From positions 123,614 to 187,613 of the forward strand of contig WNNJ02000467.1 of the NCBI GenBank assembly GCA_012934845.2: 64,000 nt of DNA, given 5' to 3'. A program made the position numbers and the translations under genes. This document shows, one piece after another, positions 45,001 to 56,003 of this stretch (within the stretch, counting starts at the first letter, position 1; each line of letters opens with the position of its first letter). Origin of the DNA: Pomphorhynchus laevis (lineage: Eukaryota > Acanthocephala > Palaeacanthocephala > Echinorhynchida > Pomphorhynchidae). Under the pieces are notes generated by a model. It did no database searches. It saw only the letters and a list, made by a program, of their open reading frames with translations, and was not told where the DNA came from.

Positions 45001-47402
45001 CAAGAATTCAATCTTTTGTGAAAATACTGGTATCCAAGACGAGTAGTAAGCAAAGAGTCCAATACTTCGTTGTAAGGATCTGACATCGTAGGGGCGAGTT
45101 CATGTAAAGCCTGCAATCTGTCCGGATCTGGTTTCAGTACTCCTTGACAAATTAAATAGCCGAGAAGCTTTATTTCTTTCTTGTTAAATTCACATTTAGT
45201 TGTATTCATTGTGAGCCCGCACTTGGTAGTGGCACTGTTGAATTTGCCCAGATTTTCGTCGTGTTCTTGTTGGGTCATTCCGCAAATTGTAATGTTATCT
45301 AGATAGGCAAATGTACTTTTTAATTCGTTTGTTTCAATCATGTGATCCATACATCGCTGAAAGCATGACACTGCATTCTTCAAACCAAAGGGCAATCTCG
45401 CAAAGCAATATAATCTTCCATCTGCTTCAAAGGCAGTATATAGTCTATCGTCTGGATGTAGAGGAACTTTATGATAAGCAGACTGTAAGTCAATTGTAGA
45501 AAACCATTTGTATTTGCTAATTTCATACACAAGATCTTGTAAGTTTGGCAAAGGATAGGCATCCAGCAATGTTTATTTATTTATCGTTTGTGAGTAATCA
45601 ATAACAAGCCTGCGTTTATGTCTCTCCGAGCGCGTAACTACCACTTGAGCTCGCCATGGTGAAATACAAGGTTCGATAATCCCATCTTTCAATAACTTCT
45701 GAACCTCCGATCGAATAAAATCACGATCGGCTGGATTATACCGGCGAGACCTCGTTGCAATAGGAATGCAATGTTCATTTAGATGTGAAAATGGTCGAAC
45801 TGGCTTGAAATCTATAGGTCGCAAAGCAGCAATTACCAATTCGTTTCTAGGACCATCCGGAACTTTCTTGGCTGCTTAATAAACTACTTACAATGTTTTC
45901 AATAAATTGTTAAGATCCAAAGTGAGGCTAAAGTAGCTTTATTGAAAACATCTACAAAACAAATAACATTAAAACACAAGTTAGTTAATTCACGACAGAG
46001 ATGTGACTGGAAATGATTTTAAATGAAGGTTGTAAATTACTTGGAAGTGTTAAGTTGGAGGTAGAGTAAGGAGAATTAAGATAGGTTGGGGCATGAGTGA
46101 CAGGAATGGAGTGTTGAATCAGTTGATCGGAAATGTTACTGGAAATGATTTTGATGGAAGGATGTAAATTATTGAGAAGTGATACGGGGGAGGTCGAGTA
46201 AGAAGTACGTGAAGAGAATAAAGAAGTTTGAGATTTATTTAGATTGGGGAGGAATTGGAAAGAGGAGGTACGAGATGAAAAGCTTTACCGTTAGCATTGT
46301 TAGAATAAGAAAGATTTATGGAAGTTTGGTAGTAGTTGAACGAGGAGTGTGTGATAGAGTAGGTTCAGTAATGGAATTATAAGATGCGAAGTCAGGTGTT
46401 GATGCGAGGGAAACATCTAAAACAGCATTGGTCTGAGTGGTCGTGCGTGATACAGGAGTAGAGGAGCAGGATAAATGTAGTAGTCGTACTGATGTACAAA
46501 AACCGCACGTGAACTGTTTACGTTTATACACCGAGTGGTCGGATGTTTTAACACGAACAAGTGTCCATACATCACAATCTTTGGAATCACATCCAACTTA
46601 AAAACTAGTATAACCATCATTGCATTCCGATGTGGAAGATTCTTGATCAGTTACAGGGATCTGATATCACGCTTTTTAGGCATGACGTTTTATCGATAGA
46701 TTGAGCGCAATCCGCGAGCGTAGCGAGCGGAACTGACATGAATAATCTGGAACTGACATGAATAATCTGGAACTGACAGGAATAATCTGGAACTGACAGG
46801 AATAATCTGGAACTGACAGGAATAATCTGGAACTGACAGGAATAATCTGGAACTGACAGGAATAATCTGGAAATGACAGGAATAATCTGGAATGTATGTT
46901 TATTAGTTATCAAACTTGTTTTAAGGTAGGTCACATCTTGCAACAAATTTATTTAAAATATTTTCAAAACTATATGGAGAGTATATATTATATTAAAGTA
47001 TCAACTTTACAGTAGGCAGTTTACAAAATTGATTATTTAAAATAACTATTGACAAATACTTGTTTGTTTTCAATTATAATTCTACAGATGAGCATTCATT
47101 GTATCTAGTCTTTAAGGAAAAAATGCTATTACGTTGATCTATTTGTACGAACAACAAACGAGCCAGCTTTTGAGTTATACAAAAGGTTAGGTTATTCGAT
47201 TTATCGGCGGATTCGAAACTATTACACACCGGATCCAATGTTTGAAGAAGAGCACGATGCTTTCGGTGATATATCATATAGTACGAGTATCTATATTTTT
47301 TATTTAGATATGAGAAAACCTCTTTCAAAGGATGTAGATCGTAAATCCTTATACACTGAGCAAACTGTTGTAAACGAATTCGATTTAAAATTGTCCGATT
47401 GA
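39062..47402 (+). CDS. NAA20: NAA20, N-terminal acetyltransferase B catalytic subunit (host gene, 6 exons)
   Basis: Coding exons 39,062-39,114; 39,164-39,188; 39,242-39,332; 39,378-39,507; 47,117-47,265; 47,308-47,402, all with GT-AG introns and consistent phases, total 180 residues (family about 178). Reads MVVFSNFDINDLYILNNV, NLDPTTENFGMGFYLHYL, INWPDLFRVAKTLDGRMVGY, VMAKDEG, YHGHISALSVAPEFRRCGIS, KLMNQVEQIFEEKKCYYVDL, FVRTTNEPAFELYKRLGYSI, DAFDMRKPLSKDVDRKSL. GNAT acetyl-CoA loop RRCGIS (usually RRxGxA). NatB acetylates protein N-termini starting Met-Asp/Glu/Asn/Gln, with NAA25 as partner (established). No stop or frameshift seen. Intron 4 (7,609 bp) holds LINE K2 and Gypsy-C, both antisense. 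The C-terminus is closer to fungal forms than to vertebrate. Confidence 0.93.
43261..43350 (-). repeat. Gypsy-C 3' terminal repeat (LTR)
   Basis: 90 bp, nearly identical to 45,908-45,997; on minus begins TGTCGTGAATAAACTAACTT and contains TTCAATAAAGC as a poly(A)-signal-like string. Unusually short for a Gypsy LTR. Confidence 0.8.
45908..45997 (-). repeat. Gypsy-C 5' terminal repeat (LTR)
   Basis: Partner of 43,261-43,350 with about three differences. Just inside it the sequence TTTATTGAAAACAT of the repeat recurs next to ACTTACAATG, part of the leader motif found before other elements. Confidence 0.8.
46711..46900 (-). repeat. 20-bp minisatellite (about 8 units) and GC hairpin in K2 5' UTR
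   Basis: Units of AATAATCTGGAACTGACAGG, the first two with CATG instead of CAGG, run 46,732-46,893. On the ORF1 side is TCCGC (46,711-46,715), loop GAGCGTAGCGA (716-726), GCGGA (727-731), about 27 bp before the ORF1 start on minus. The same loop sequence stands beside the minisatellite of RLE-1. Confidence 0.85.
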
Positions 47403-47610
47403 AATCCATTGAAGAAATTTCATAAAACTAGTAAAAACACATGAAATGAATTTGTAAATGTTTTAGTTAACAAATTTCCTTTTCTAAGTTTAATTTAAAT
47501 TTAAATGAATTTGCTCGAATATTTAATATATATGTTGCTAATATATTCTTGTGTATAACTAATGCTTTATGGATAAAAATATAATCTCGTTATGTGTATT
47601 AATAATACAT
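47403..47610 (+). other. NAA20 3' flank, AT-rich
   Basis: No ORF and no canonical AATAAA seen; the probable 3' UTR of NAA20 ends where PLE-D begins. Confidence 0.4.
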
Positions 47611-48150
47611 TAGAATAAGATACATTAAATAATCAAATTTAATCAGAGGAAATACGTCATTACCATGTATTTGGCCCCGCTGCTATGTTGGGTAGAGGAG
47701 TTAGGGGCAGAAACCTGATAGCATAGCAGTTCCTCCTGATGACCTCTAATCTTTATTATGATACATCGTCTGCTATTTATTAGTCAATTCATAAAAATTA
47801 TTATTTTTTAATTTAATTTTTTAACTTGATATATTAGAAATTATATAAAATAACTGCTATACAGGATCGAGGAATATGGTTTAAAATCTGATACATCGTC
47901 TGCTATTTATTAGTCAAATCATAAAAATTGATTTTTATTTTAAATTTTTATGTTATATAAATTATATAAAATATTATATAATTATTTATTTTTCTAATTA
48001 TTTATCTAATTAATAAATAATTTAATTCCTCGCCGCTATTTTATACCTATAAAGAATAAAAGAGCGAAAAAATCAGATCAATAACAAAAAAACACAGCAG
48101 TTCATTCAGATTACCTCTAATCATTATTCTGATACAACGTCTAAAGTAAA
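47611..48150 (+). mobile_element. PLE-D: tandem 3' UTR fragments
   Basis: 47,611-47,850 matches the PLE 3' UTR on plus, including the complete pseudoknot block (47,649-47,750) with a few substitutions. The following GATACATCGTCTGCTATTTA unit occurs at 47,759 and again at 47,889, and another piece (ATTACCTCTAATCATTATTC) at 48,110, so two or three partial ends stand in tandem. No coding part. Confidence 0.78.
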
Positions 48151-48169
48151 TACAACCTTTAACGCACAC

Positions 48170-48540
48170 TGAAAATCCGAACGACGATACAATTTCACCT
48201 GCAAATCCGAACGACGATACAATTTCACCTGCAAATCCGAACGACGATACAATTCCACCTGGTAACGAACTACGATACAATTTCACCTGGTAGCAAATCC
48301 TTATACAAACTCATTGCTGATTAATTTAGAAGCAAATCCCTCTACAAACAGAGATTATTGCCGATTAAGTATTACTGATTATTGCTGATAAAACCTTCTA
48401 CAAACAGATATTATTGCTGATTAACGATACAAATTGTAACTTAGCTTACATTTCACCTGGTAGCAAATCCGAACGACGATGCAATTTCACCTGGTAACGA
48501 ACAACGATACAATTTCACCTGGTAGCAAATCATTCTACAA
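48170..48540. repeat. Minisatellite of about 30-33 bp units, in two blocks
   Basis: Units containing AAATCCGAACGACGATACAA then TTTCACCTG repeat three to four times at 48,174-48,300 and again at 48,450-48,530, with AAATCCNTNTACAAACAGA/ATTGCTGATTA repeats between. Unit length varies. Likely the 5' UTR array of the RT fragment downstream, as in K2 and RLE-1, but not proven. Confidence 0.75.
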
Positions 48541-48579
48541 ACAGAAATCATTGCTGATTAACACCAAAAATACCTTAAA

Positions 48580-49325
48580 AAGATATTCGTCATCAAGTGC
48601 AAAACGGAACCAATTATCAATGACGAAACAGCTTTGTCAAACATGTCTTCGCGCCATTACTATTAATTCCACTGGTAAATACGCTGATGATACCACAGCC
48701 ATGTTCTCTGGTCGCAGATGCAAAGATGTAGTCTCTGACATCAGCCGTTTCTTTACAAGATTAAAAGATCAGCTGCCCATTTCCAACCTTGTTCTAAATT
48801 CCTCCAAATCGCAGGTGGTTGTCTTTCATGGCGCCCCTGCGACAAATCAAAAACTTAAGAAATTAGCACTCTCTGCGCTCTTCTCCATTTTGACTAATCA
48901 ACCCCTCCCTGTCTTCACGAGTCGAGTAAAATACCTGGGGTTCACCATTTCGGTGAACTGGATAGCGAAAGCTGACCTGGATAGACTTAAACGTATCCTG
49001 AAGAAAACTAGATGGGCCCTGAAACGGGTCCAACATCTGTAATTGAAAGAGAAAACCCAAATGAGCCTCTGGGATACTTGAGCTATCTCGGGATTGGCCT
49101 TCTTTTCAAGGGGACGTCCCCAGAACAAAGACTAAGGTTTCTTAAGCTCCTCATCTCGCGATTACCGAGCATTGTCCGCCTCGATTGGATTCTTCGGGGG
49201 GTGGGGTGGAAGACCCCGGGTGGTTTAGTCGAAAAGCGGCGTGTTGGATTGGCTGGGGGCTCAGATCCCGCTGGACCTGAGGCCTTAAAGATTGAAGAAG
49301 ACTTTTATTCTCGACTGGCTAAATA
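48580..49325 (+). mobile_element. LINE RT fragment of unassigned family
   Basis: GKYADDTTAMFSGRRCKDVV (catalytic YADD) near 48,675-48,735, LVLNSSKSQVVVFHG, VKYLGFTISVNW and LKRILKKTRWALKRV up to 49,040, then a GC-rich stretch with LGIGLLFKGTSPEQRLRFLK in another frame to 49,325. It is the palm-thumb part of a non-LTR RT; it does not closely resemble any other LINE here. The coding start within the minisatellite is not trustworthy. Confidence 0.6.
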
Positions 49326-49344
49326 ACTTTTCCTTCTTGTATTT

Positions 49345-52300
49345 TTGATATATGTTTCTTTTTTTAGTTGTTGCATAACACTAACATTGGTTGTATTTAA
49401 GAAAATCTTTGTTTTTACTGGTAAATTGAGATACCATAAACACAATGGTGCGCGATGTGCTGACTCGGGCATGAGTATCCAAAACACCGTTACGAACGTT
49501 GTCAGCGATCAGATTTCCTTGCACTCTCGTCATGAAGATCCAGGGTCCGTCACTTACATCCCTCCTCATGATGTCATAATAAAATACACATCAGCATCGG
49601 CTCTTGGTATTGTCAACGATGTATGGAGTTGCAAAGCGTCTTCCATTTTCCGCCTCTCTTATATGACGAGGGCCAGAGCGGCTGCGATGTCTACAGACTT
49701 AATAAAGTAGGCTCTACATCAAAACGACATGGTATAAAGGGCTCGCTTTCTAATCATGCCGAAAATCTGTTTTCACATCAGCGCGTCGAATAAGGTCCTA
49801 AACAGATCTCGCCCGGACTCTGCAAAACTGATACTCCAACGCATGAATAAATTTAGTAATGCTACTTTCGATGAAATCGCTTCGGAACTACGTCTTATAG
49901 TCACGCCAGATAACCCTACAGCTTCCAACCATATATCCGCAGCAATATCACTGACTAGACGCGGGAATTTCAGGAAAGCGATTCAAAGGCTAACTTCTAC
50001 AGGGCTAGCTTCCCCATCAACTGCCAACGTCGTAAACTAGAGCTTCTGCACCAGTCATCACAGAGGGTTTGTTCTCAACATGGATTCGCTTTGGGAGACT
50101 TACCAGCTTTGTTGCGTTCACACACGACCACTCAACGTTGATCGAATCACGGTTTTGCGGGCAATTGAGTCATTTCATTCGTCAACCGGTCCAGGTTGTT
50201 TTGCACTCAGGCCGGAACATCTTCACGATATGATTGAGGCCGATTCCGGCAGTAATTTGCTGGACACACTCACCCATCTAGTCAATCACCTACTTTCAGG
50301 TTCTGCTCCGAATTCTTTAGCTCCCTTCATTGCAGGCGCAAATCTTTTCGGCCTCCCCAAAAAAGGATGGAGGCATTCGACCAGTAGCGGTGGGTGAGAC
50401 GTTACGACGTTTATGCTCAAAGTGTGCCTACTCTCGCTTACGGGACCGCTTCGCATCATTCTTTGCTCCCACACAACTCGGAGTTGCCTTACGAAATCCC
50501 GTAGATATGATTGTTCATAACGTCTCTCGCACTCATCATAGTCGATCAAATGATCCCAATTGGGTGTGGGCTAAGGTCGACCTGTCACACGTTTTAAATA
50601 GTATTAGCAGATCTTCAATCATTTCCGCCGTCAATGGTAATGTTCCAGAGCTGCCGTCGTGAGTGTCTTTCTGCTTAAAATCGCCTTCCCCCTTTCGATT
50701 TGGTCAGTTCAGACCTTTACTATCATCGGAGAAAGTACAACAAGGCGACGCGCTATCTCCAATGCTTTTTTTTCGTTGGTGATTCCAAACACCATCTCGA
50801 AAATCTCGAATATCCCTGCCATTATATACAATCAATGGTATTTGAATGATGGGATAATCGGTGGAAGTCCACAGGCAATCGCTTAGTCCCTCAATACCTT
50901 GAGTATTGACTTCCTCACACTCAAACTTTATCTTAATTAGTCAAAAACCGAAATAATCGGCGTGCCTGACGCAATTCAAATTTGTTCAAACCTCTGCCAC
51001 TCATCTCCGGCTAACAACACTACAGGCAATTTTCAGCTGTTGGGGTCACCAATTGGCTCAACTGACTTTATCAAAGACGTCTTGCTCAGGGATTTGTTAC
51101 CAAGGCTCACGAAAGAAAGTGAAGTCATTGCAAACTTGCCAAATCCCCAGTCAGCCTACCTTCTCCTTAGACACTGTGCGTCCGCCCCCAAGATCGGTCA
51201 TCTAATGCGCACCATTTCACCATTAACACTTAGAGGTTTCACTCAGGCTTTTGATGATGTTATCATGAAAGCTTTTGAAAATTTAACAGCCTCACAGTTA
51301 ACTGTCTCTGCTAAGATTCAGGCTTCACTACCCTTCCGCTTAGGTGGTTTCGGTCTCAGGAATACTACAATTCATTCAAGCAACGCGTTTGCCAAGAGTG
51401 TCCGAGCTGTCTCCGAGATTTCGTCCAGAGAACCTAACCGATATGTCGGGTTCGAGGGAGCATTGTCAGAATTGTCAGTATTGACAGGGAAATATAACCT
51501 CCAACATATTTGCTCCGACGGTTCCACAACATCCTTCCACATTGACCGTCTGCGCTTCGATCGCCTGCTTGAAGAATCCAACAATCTGGATAAAGCCAGA
51601 TTACGTGCGACAGCCTGTTCGAAAGCTGCGTCATGACTTCAGGTTACGCCTAGCATTAGCCAAGCTCTAGATCTAACCCCACCACAATTCTGCGTTCTCT
51701 GCCGCATGTGGTTAGGTTTAGCGTTTTCCCTCCTAACCATAAGTGTGGGCGATTCTATTCCGATACCGACCTTTTGGGTTTTCACGCCCTTGCCTGCCAA
51801 TATAGTGGTCATCGCGGGTACAGGCACGATGGCATTAGAGACGTCATCTATGAAGCGGCCCAGTCTGCACGTATGCACGTTGGCCTGGAGGTCCGGGGTT
51901 ATTGACTGATGTAAAAGAGCGCCCGGCCGATATTCTAATATACGGAGATCCTCCTGAAGCGATTGACTTCGCAGTCACGCACCCACAACAAGTTGCATAC
52001 GTAGATATCGCGAGCGCAAGTGGAGGGGCATCAGCGGCGGCTTATGCCAACAATGTGAAAGATCGTAAATATCGATCAAGAATGGAAGCAGCCGGATACA
52101 AGTTCACACCGGCAGTAATCGAGTGTTTTTTGGGGGGGTGGAATGATGCCGGCCTTAACGTCATCCGGCGTATTGCTGGCCGCATGAGCAGAACAAGTGG
52201 TGTTAGATATAACATCTTAGCTGCTCGATTATTCCAACGATCGTCCATCGCCCTAATGCGTGGCAACGCCAGAGCGATTCTGGCTTCGCTAGACAAGATC

Positions 52301-52790
52301 CAGCCCTTCACAAGCCTACCTAGGTCAGCGTCCGAACCTAGGAATCGAACTTCCAGCCAAGGCATATGTGATATGGTCGAGGTTCAGAACGGAACGGCTC
52401 ATACAGACCATTTTTGCGATGACACACGTCTGGAAGGTTGTAATAATCCTTGATCGAACAGACTTTTTACTAAATCCAGTTGCTTTATTAACAACGGCCA
52501 ATTCGAACTCGTTCTGTAAGCGCGAGGTGCGAGACCCGAATAGCCCTCCAATTCTACTGACGACCAGTTCAGTTAAAACCGTTCAACGTGCAGTGGATTT
52601 GGGAATATGACCTCAAATTAAACTTAACGTTCCTGAGACCGACGAGCGTTGTCTGCTGCTGAAAGAAAACCACGATGGACACGATGAAGAAGGCAATCTT
52701 CGGAATATGGATTCGTATCATGACCGAGAAATTTCAAACAGCGAGGCTGATGAATGTTACGATTTTTGTGGGCAATAATCAAGTAAGGAT
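49345..52790 (+). mobile_element. RLE-B: second restriction-like-endonuclease LINE family, decayed
   Basis: Order of parts on plus: N-terminal region (49,345-49,710), helical region RGNFRKAIQRLTSTGLASPS (near 49,960), GPGCFALRPEHLHDM (50,190), LPKKDGGIRPVAVGETLRRL (50,353-50,415 across a frame change), WAKVDLSHVLNS (motif A, 50,570), altered motif C WYLNDGIIGGS (near 50,838; normally YLDDG), LLGSPIGSTDF (51,035), LPFRLGGFGLR (51,325), CCHC zinc region with HALAC and RHDGIRD (51,760-51,850), endonuclease-like ERPADILIYG and AIDFAVTHP (51,917-51,985), and a C-terminal helix block GWNDAGLNVIRRIAGR to LMRGNARAIL (52,135-52,290). Several stops and frameshifts. Distinct from RLE-A in every motif. 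Confidence 0.78.
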
Positions 52791-52835
52791 ATCGCTTGGT
52801 GATTGTGGAGGTATTCGGTCTTGTCTAGATTAAGT

Positions 52836-52859
52836 CGTTGTGTAATACATTACACAACG
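52836..52859. repeat. 11-bp fold-back palindrome
   Basis: CGTTGTGTAAT, AC, ATTACACAACG. It lies in the short spacer between RLE-B and the 3' tail of RLE-1. Confidence 0.85.
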
Positions 52860-52994
52860 TTGATGTAATACATAGTTGATGATACTAGTAATACATAATA
52901 TAATAAATAATTTTTTTACAGTAAAGGAAATTACATACATCTTCAATAGTCATAAAATTGAAAACTAAATCGTCGTTGGAAACATACCGTGTGG

Positions 52995-55954
52995 TTAGGT
53001 GTGGTCAGGATTATTGGCAGGTCGATTTCGGGAAGAACGAAAGCCCCGAAGGCACATGGAAGCAGATCGACATAGAGCAATACCAACGATGCGTTTTAGT
53101 CGGCAAATACAGTTCGCATACGAGTTTGTGGTCGAATTCATTGATTGTAACCGAGCGATGCGTCTAATAAGTTGTAACGCGTTTTCTCCTATGCCACCCG
53201 ATGCTGTGAACACAAGTGGTGCGAAACTACCTCGATCGACCAGACTTATTCTCTCTTCATATTTCGATCTTTTTCGAGTCTCGTGGTACTTGAAAGCACT
53301 AACTGTTGATGATGAGTACGAAACGGCGTGGTTGTTAAAGATGGTGACGTCAAAAAACGTCCGCTCGAATCGACTCTCATATAATCCGCTGCAAACAACG
53401 TCGAGACGTGCTCCCTCCTCACGACATGTTGTGGATTTCTTAAACCTTACGTCATCATTGACTCGCTCCAAAACAGGCTCGAGCCCTACTTTATTACAAA
53501 CCGTGGTCAACTCTCGGGCAAAGATATTTCTGACCTCGTTATGGCGTATGATCTGAAAACCACCGCGCTTACATTGCAAAAGATGCGATAGGTTCGCACC
53601 ATCATCGCATGCACAGCGGGAAGGAAGGCCGTCTGAATCCCATTCATATCTAGTTGCTAAACCGTCCCGGAATTCGTTTGGCGTAAGACCAAAATTGTGG
53701 TGTTCAATATGACGTGCGCTTAACCAAGAGGACGCTCCATTTATACAAGCAAAATTTATTGCATTTTGGGTTTCTTCACTTAATTTATTCTTAGCCAGTG
53801 AGATGCGTTCTTCGAATGCGTTAAGCCTAGTGTCTGCAATGATTTTGCTGATTTGTTGTTGATGCTCCTGTAAATCTTCTCCAACCATATCTGAGTTGTA
53901 GGACGCACATAATTTTCGAGAAGCATCGAGCTGTAATTTAGCTACAAAAGTACAATCCATGATGCCAATACCTCCTAGTTTGTTTGGGGAAGTGAGAATA
54001 ATTCGCATATCCTCGGTGATTCTTTGCTTTGTTAGAACAGACAGAAATTCGACCGTCACGGCATCTTTTAGCGGTTGTAATTGCTCTTCACTACAACTGG
54101 TCGTTCTGAGCAGTTGTGACCATTTCCACTGCATGGATTGCGTGAGACCAACGTAAGCACAGTGTGGGTCAATATTCCCGACTTCGCAGATGCGTCCGAC
54201 CAAGTTCGTATTACACGCGACGTGACTCGAAACAGTTCTGGCCATAAAATCGTCAGTGCAAATCGCTGACCCAAGAATGTTTATACCGTCATATTTGATT
54301 TGCACATCAGGTAAGCAAACATTCAGTTCATTTGCAGAGTTATGTAATAGCAATGAGGTTTTTGTAGGATTCGCATGGTACCCAAAATCAGGACCATGTT
54401 GCAACACAAATTTCCACACCATTTCAAGATCCTGCAGAGTGCCGACGAAGTTAGCATCGTCAGCGTACCAACGCTGAGTCACTCCAGGAAATCGCTCACC
54501 TATCATTCGAATTAGGGGCAACGATGCCATTGCGAAGGCAGCCATTGCAAAAGGATCAACTTGGGTGACCCCTTCTCTAGAATATAATGAATCACCGCCC
54601 AACACAAGCAACGCCTCCTGGGAATACATGTTGTCAAACGCACAAGCGAAAGAAGGACACGTTAGACGTATGTTGTGTAGTGCGACACGTCGATTAAGGC
54701 GATTAAATGCGTTGGTTGCATCTATACACAGAATACCGAACTCTGGGTTGCTAAAGAAGCTTTCACGCGATGAGTGAATCGTGTATTCAATTCCACTTCG
54801 TTGAGATGCACAAAGTTGTAAGGAACCAGCCGCGTCCCGTAAATCTGACTTGATATGAAACAGTATCGCTTTGCAGATTATGCGACGCGCTACGTCGGCG
54901 ATTCCGATAGGGCGTATTCCACCACTTTTTTTGGTAAAGCTACTAATCGGCTGGCAACAAATGCTTCAAGAGTTTCAAGTGGAATTTTGACAGAAGCTAT
55001 GCGGACCGCTAGTGATGCTAATGCCTCGGCCAATCCGTTGGAATGTTTGCCAAATGCAGTTAACATTCGTCGCCATTGTTGTGCGTCGAGCCCCGAGGGA
55101 CCAGCTGAACCTGTGATTGTACGAGCTGAGCGAACAATAGCTGCACTGTCAATCGCAAGGAAAGTCGCCGGATGATGCGGAATAGCCTCTGGCATTGGAA
55201 ACTTGATTAGTGCTTCAGGATTTGCATGTGACGGCTCAGGATGTAACCTTTCCATGTGTTCTTTTACGGGCATGTCTCCAATTATCACATCTGGATGCAG
55301 TGTGCCATCGTTATCTTGACCTGCAAGAATACTTGTGGCGGCCGTTAGTTTGCCCTTTCGCAACACAGTACAATATTGTTTAATCCAATCAGAGTTAGTG
55401 TATTTACGTTTTTTAAATTTTTGTCTTAACTGTAATGTACACGCCTCCTCGAACAGTGCTAAGAATTCACCTTTCGTCCATAAATCGAGTCTACGTTGAA
55501 TTGTCTTTCTGATCATTGTGATTTTACGACAGGGTATCTGCTGTAATACACACCGTCCAAAAACGACTGACATTTTAATATCCTTTGATGTAGACTGGAC
55601 TTCATCACAAGCTGCATTTTTGTAAAATTCCGACAGAATGTCAATGAATGAATTGCTGGCATTGCATTTAGGAAGATCTATTAGCTTCAGGATCCATTGT
55701 ATAACGACTCTATACATGTCATCGATTGTATAATTTCGGTGATTATAAGCGTCATTGAGTGATATTGAAGGGCTTGAGCCGGATTCCTCGTCTATATTTA
55801 AAGTCTTAGAGAGTAGTTCTTTGTTTTTACAGTTCGGCGCACGGCAATTAATACATCTATTATTCGACTTCGCACACCTACATCCTTTACAAATCGCCGC
55901 CGGTCCATTGCATGTGCAACAAAGACTCTCGTGTAAGGGACTGCCACGAACCAT
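52995..55954 (-). pseudogene. RLE-1 protein: CXC-like finger - RT - CCHC - restriction-like endonuclease
   Basis: About 987 codons with one break. N-terminal Cys cluster CCTCNGPAAICKGCRCAKS (residues 12-30) then CINCRAPNCKN. GPSGLDAQQWRRML near residue 290; LVALPKK then, after loss of phase in an A-run near 54,930, GGIRPIGIADVARRI. CIDATNAFNRLNRR (motif A, about 54,715), VTQVDPFAMAAFA (motif B with Val for the usual Gly), WYADDANFVGT (catalytic, about 54,465), LGGIGI (53,970), NGASSWLSA, CCHC zinc region CACDDGANLSHLLQCKRGG then RHNEVRN (53,610-53,535), endonuclease core GARLDVVCSGLYE and RTFFDVTIFN (about 53,410-53,330). This PD-(D/E)XK-like end places it with R2/NeSL/R4/Hero-type elements; exact clade not determined. 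Confidence 0.85.
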
Positions 55955-55978
55955 CGCGCAAATGTAACCGAATATTTA

Positions 55979-56003
55979 CGTCGCCGAGCGAAGCGAGGCG
56001 ACG
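55979..56003 (-). other. GC-rich hairpin before the RLE-1 ORF
   Basis: CGTCGCC, 11-nt loop GAGCGAAGCGA, GGCGACG: a 7-bp perfect stem between the ORF start and the minisatellite. Loop differs at one base from that in the K2 5' UTR, while the stem is unrelated. Confidence 0.8.

Larger units (their letters stand above)
43261..45997 (-). mobile_element. Gypsy-C: fossil Gypsy-type LTR retroelement in LINE K2
   Basis: Fossil LTR retroelement bounded by short 90-bp direct repeats at 43,261-43,350 and 45,908-45,997 (on minus TG...CA, with AATAAAGC inside), differing at about three sites, so fairly young. Parts visible on minus: RT (from about 45,840; RRLVIDYSQTINK, DLQSAYHKVPLHP, FARLPFGLKNA), RNase H (about 44,930-44,600, TVETDASETCIAA; end YRPGSLNGPADTLSR) and integrase (44,530-43,700) with HHCC finger and the D, D, E core (CIDFKGPLP, IHSDRDTSF, NPRGNGQCERYN). 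It looks broken, with only a handful of breaks; gag and protease were not recognised. No clear target duplication. Confidence 0.87.
39690..46900 (-). mobile_element. LINE-K copy K2 (minus) in NAA20 intron 4, carrying Gypsy-C
   Basis: APE-type LINE, sister of J. 5' UTR with minisatellite and GC hairpin (46,685-46,900), ORF1 remains 46,684-46,010 and 43,260-42,660 (finger DCDVWTLV... FTCGFCTS; Gypsy-C splits it at 43,261-45,997), ORF2 remains from about 42,600: NTRSIL, CITESLHSDSDDL, IVYRPGSVAPS, LGDFNIRLDRPSDSDS, SDHFLVTLTL (to about 41,930), then RT in changing frames with GVPQGSVLGPMLFSLLLGDL (40,707-40,640) and MQYADYILIYAHAP (40,610; catalytic YADD changed to YADY). The 3' UTR ends near 39,690 with AGTGGACTTGTACGCGTGCA. 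Many frameshifts; inactive. Confidence 0.83.

Noticed and set aside
45908-45997. 90-bp repeats around Gypsy-C as a host tandem repeat
   Set aside because: TG/CA ends, an AATAAA string and position exactly at both ends of the pol region fit short LTRs better.
48580-49325. GC-rich stretch as a transferred bacterial gene
   Set aside because: It encodes a YADD RT palm and lies in a LINE-like context; composition alone is not enough.
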